Assembly (NCBI GenBank): GCA_050260355.1
Contig: JBLNBZ010000124.1
Coordinates: 1 to 44,558, forward strand
Source: CADEFX01 sp050260355
GTDB lineage: Bacteria > Pseudomonadota > Alphaproteobacteria > Rhizobiales > Hyphomicrobiaceae
Length of the DNA: 44,558 bases
Direction: 5' to 3'
The notes beneath the pieces are model-generated. The model was not told the DNA's origin and searched no databases. It was given only the letters and a program-made list of their open reading frames with translations. A program made the translations under genes and the position numbers. Below, piece by piece: positions 42,517-44,558 of the stretch (the stretch's first letter is position 1; each line of letters begins with the position of its first letter).

Positions 42517-42716
42517 AGCTTGCGGGAGAGGCCGGCACGCGTCGCAGGACGCGGGTCGTCGGCGCCGAAGGAGCAACCGCCCCGGAACCTCTCAGGCAAA
42601 AGGACCGCAAGCTGATGGCGCTCTGGAAAGCGGCCGGCCTTTCGACGGGCTGGCCCACCGAAGGGGTAAGGCGGCGCAACTGAGCCGTCGAAATCTCTCA
42701 GGTTCCGCGACAGAGG
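42517..42716 (+). ncRNA. Tandem glycine riboswitch
   Basis: Two glycine aptamers in series before gcvT. Aptamer I is closed by GCTTGCGG (42518-42525) with CCGCAAGC (42605-42612), and holds the signature GCCGAAGGAGCAACCGCCCC and ACCTCTCAGGCAAAAGGACC. Aptamer II is closed by CTCTG/CAGAG (42621-42625, 42711-42715), with ACCGAAGGGGTAAG and AATCTCTCAGGTTCCGCGACA. The linker between them is about 8 bases. Glycine binding normally turns on the cleavage-system genes, as placed here. Confidence 0.95.
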
Positions 42717-42725
42717 GGGCTTGAA

Positions 42726-42771
42726 CTCGTGCTCGCGGTGAGCGCGGGAGTCGGGCCTTGCGGAACACGAG
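42726..42771 (+). promoter_or_regulatory. Candidate expression-platform hairpin before gcvT
   Basis: CTCGTG (42726-42731) can pair with CACGAG (42766-42771), which holds the only GAG-type ribosome-binding sequence, 3 bases before the gcvT ATG. With no T-tract present, the riboswitch may act on translation start by hiding or exposing this site. This is inference from pairing alone. Confidence 0.45.
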
Positions 42772-42774
42772 ACC

Positions 42775-43929
42775 ATGAGCGCGGCTTCATCCGATGGCTC
42801 TCTCAAGCGCACACCACTGTTCGATCTCCATCTCGAGCTCGGCGCCAAGATGGTGCCGTTCGCGGGCTACGAGATGCCCGTGCAGTATCGCCTCGGCGTC
42901 TTGAAGGAGCACCTGTGGTCGCGCGAGAAGGCGGGTCTGTTCGACGTCTCGCATATGGGGCAGGCGCTCTTGATCGCGGGCGACGGCCGCCACGCCTCCG
43001 CGGCGCGCGCGCTGGAAGCGCTCGTTCCCGCTGATATCCTCGGGCTCAAGCCCGGCCAGCAGCGCTATTCCCAGCTCCTGAACAATGCCGGCGGCATCAT
43101 CGACGACCTGATGGTGACCCGGCCCGCATCCCCGGCCGATGAGGGCAAGCTCCTTCTGGTCGTCAACGCCTCCCGCAAGGACGTCGACTACAGCCACATG
43201 GCGCAACGCCTGCCGGCGGGCGTGCGGCTCGAGCCGGCGCCCGATCGCGCGCTCCTGGCGCTGCAAGGTCCAGGTGCGCAGGACGTAATGGCGAAGCTGT
43301 CGCCGGAGGGGGCTGCGCTCGGCTTCATGCAGGCCTCCGTCGCGAAGGTCGGCGCCTTCGATTGTCATGTCTCGCGCTCGGGCTACACCGGCGAGGACGG
43401 GTTCGAGATCTCGGTCAAGGCGACCGAGGCGGTGGAACTCTGCCGGCTGCTGCTGGCCGACCCCGCCGTGCAGCCGATCGGCCTCGGCGCCCGCGACAGC
43501 CTGCGGCTGGAGGCCGGCTTGTGCCTCTACGGGCATGACATCGACGAGACCACGAGCCCGGTCGAGGCGGCGCTCACATGGTCGCTCCAGAAGCGCCGCC
43601 GCACCGAAGGCGGCTTCCCGGGAGCTCAACGCATCCAGAAGGAGCTGGCGGAGGGACCGCAGCGACTGCGCGTCGGCATCAGGCCCGACGGACGTGCGCC
43701 AGCCCGCGAAGGCACTGAGATCCGCTCGGCCAAAGGCGAGACGATCGGCACGGTCACCTCGGGCGGCTTCGGGCCCTCTGCCAACGCGCCCGTTGCCATG
43801 GGCTACGTGGCCGCCGCGCACGCCAAGGCCGGAACCGCTGTCCAGCTCATGGTTCGCGGCAAGCCGCTGCCTGGCACGGTTTGCGACATGCCGTTCGTCC
43901 CGCATCGCTACGCCCGCAAGCCGAGTTGA
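42775..43929 (+). CDS. gcvT: Glycine cleavage system aminomethyltransferase (T-protein)
   Basis: Protein of 384 residues that moves the aminomethyl carbon from the H-protein to tetrahydrofolate. Folate-binding and family motifs: KMVPFAGYEMPVQY at the start, AGLFDVSHMGQ, LNNAGGIIDDLMV, GYTGEDGFEIS, LGARDSLRLEAGLCLYG and TSGGFGPSANAPVAMGYV near the end. ATG 42775 lies 4 bases after the candidate regulatory hairpin. First gene of the riboswitch-controlled unit; gcvH follows. Confidence 0.97.
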   Translation: MSAASSDGSLKRTPLFDLHLELGAKMVPFAGYEMPVQYRLGVLKEHLWSREKAGLFDVSHMGQALLIAGDGRHASAARALEALVPADILGLKPGQQRYSQLLNNAGGIIDDLMVTRPASPADEGKLLLVVNASRKDVDYSHMAQRLPAGVRLEPAPDRALLALQGPGAQDVMAKLSPEGAALGFMQASVAKVGAFDCHVSRSGYTGEDGFEISVKATEAVELCRLLLADPAVQPIGLGARDSLRLEAGLCLYGHDIDETTSPVEAALTWSLQKRRRTEGGFPGAQRIQKELAEGPQRLRVGIRPDGRAPAREGTEIRSAKGETIGTVTSGGFGPSANAPVAMGYVAAAHAKAGTAVQLMVRGKPLPGTVCDMPFVPHRYARKPS

Positions 43930-43972
43930 ACGAGCCGCGCTTGGAATCGAGCCAAACAAGGGGGAGTGCCGT

Positions 43973-44350
43973 ATGGCCAGTGTGAAGTTCAGCAAGGATC
44001 ACGAGTGGGTCCGCATCGAGGGAGACATCGGCGTCATCGGCATCACCGACCACGCTCAGCAGCAGCTCGGCGATGTCGTCTTCGTCGAGGTGCCCGAGGT
44101 CGGGCGCAAGGTGGCGGCCGGTGAAGCGGCGGCGGTCGTGGAAAGCGTGAAGGCCGCCAGCGACGTCTACGCTCCGGTGTCGGGCGAGGTGGTCGAGGCC
44201 AACGCTGATCTCGCCAGCAACCCGGCGCAGGTGAACGAGGACGCCGAGGGCCAGGCCTGGTTCTTCAAAGTCCGTCTTTCGAACCCGGCGGAGCTCGACG
44301 CGCTGATGGACAAGGCCGCCTACGACCAGTTCGTCGAGGACTCGACCTGA
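43973..44350 (+). CDS. gcvH: Glycine cleavage system H-protein
   Basis: Lipoyl-carrier protein of 125 residues, the usual length. The lipoylated lysine is K60 in ESVKAASDVYAPVSG; the typical N-terminus FSKDHEWVRIEG and GITDHAQQQLGDVVFVEVP are present. ATG 43973 has GGGGGAG 8 bases upstream. Separated from gcvT by 43 bases, and its stop overlaps the next start by one base (TGATG). Confidence 0.98.
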   Translation: MASVKFSKDHEWVRIEGDIGVIGITDHAQQQLGDVVFVEVPEVGRKVAAGEAAAVVESVKAASDVYAPVSGEVVEANADLASNPAQVNEDAEGQAWFFKVRLSNPAELDALMDKAAYDQFVEDST

Positions 44351-44558
44351 TGGCACACGAATACAAGGCAACGGTGTCCTGGATGCGCGGCGATGCGGTC
44401 TTCACCGACAATCGCTACAGCCGCGGCCACACCTGGTCGTTCGACGGCGGCGTCCAGGTGCCCGCCTCCTCCACCCCGTCCCGCGTGCGCGTGCCTCTGT
44501 CCCGCCCCGATGCGGTCGATCCCCAAGAGGCGTTAGTGGCCGCCCAGTCGAGCAGCCC
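44350..44558 (+). CDS. OsmC-family protein, 5' part (runs off window)
   Basis: The first 69 residues are present. The start MAHEYKATVSWMRGDA, the NRYSRGHTWSFDGG block, VPASSTP and DPQEALVAA match OsmC-like peroxiredoxins, which detoxify organic hydroperoxides with a cysteine pair. Where most members have the nucleophile in A-x-S-S-C-H, this sequence reads AAQSSSP, so the cysteine appears as Ser. Because this is at the very end of the window it may reflect sequence error or a divergent member. The ATG overlaps the gcvH stop by one base, so translation is coupled and likely under the riboswitch. Confidence 0.75.
   Translation, partial: MAHEYKATVSWMRGDAVFTDNRYSRGHTWSFDGGVQVPASSTPSRVRVPLSRPDAVDPQEALVAAQSSS

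Overview
The window is a GC-rich, densely packed chromosomal segment of an alphaproteobacterium, most likely of the Hyphomicrobiales (Bradyrhizobium/Rhodoplanes/Hyphomicrobium-like). The lineage call is an inference from several traits: a class I lysyl-tRNA synthetase, an APH-type homoserine kinase in an ispH-thrB-rnhA operon, the PdeM/Lhr-type ligase-associated repair pair, small DUF6460 and TIGR02186 proteins, a PodJ-like Sel1 protein and a tandem glycine riboswitch before gcvT. I do not assign a genus. I see no phage, transposase, integrase or CRISPR array.

Layout. 1-5.8 kb: the 3' end of a large repeat protein, convergent with a three-gene minus-strand operon (2Fe-2S/FAD reductase, type I secretion ABC exporter, HlyD-type adaptor). 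6.2-11.1 kb: an ECF sigma/anti-sigma pair facing away from a plus-strand block of a signal-peptide micro-ORF, a Tat-exported metallo-beta-lactamase-fold hydrolase, a TPR protein, a DoxX protein and a formylglycine-generating enzyme. The two units share a near-identical promoter-like element (GGGAATAAA, 13 nt, CGAT), so I read them as one autoregulated ECF regulon. 11.1-14.4 kb: tRNA-Gly(CCC), a VIT/CCC1 transporter, and a radical SAM protein followed by a YkgJ-type Cys-cluster protein. 14.4-15.1 kb: an intergenic zone of palindromic repeats, then mscL.

15.8-22.4 kb: a CrbS/MxtR-like hybrid histidine kinase with a sodium:solute-symporter domain, a convergent LuxR-type response regulator, and a divergent DUF4212 plus sodium:solute symporter pair. 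Together these look like a sensing and uptake module for acetate or a similar small carboxylate. 22.4-28.2 kb: proline iminopeptidase, YjbQ, a PodJ-like coiled-coil/Sel1 protein, a second palindrome zone sharing sequence with the first, and a TIGR02186 protein. 28.2-33.4 kb: pdeM and an Lhr-type helicase, a DUF6460 membrane protein, DUF952 and pyrD.

33.6-35.3 kb: a solitary DUF262/DUF1524 protein of the GmrSD type IV restriction type, the only defence-like gene here. 35.4-41.6 kb: class I lysS, an MFS transporter, a small alpha/beta hydrolase, and the ispH-thrB-rnhA operon. 41.8-44.6 kb: a lipoprotein, then a tandem glycine riboswitch controlling gcvT-gcvH, followed by the 5' part of an OsmC-family gene cut by the window edge.

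The strongest candidates for something not well described are the ECF-controlled MBL/TPR/DoxX/FGE module, whose FGE keeps both catalytic cysteines but has no sulfatase nearby, and the type I secretion operon that begins with a ferredoxin-type reductase.
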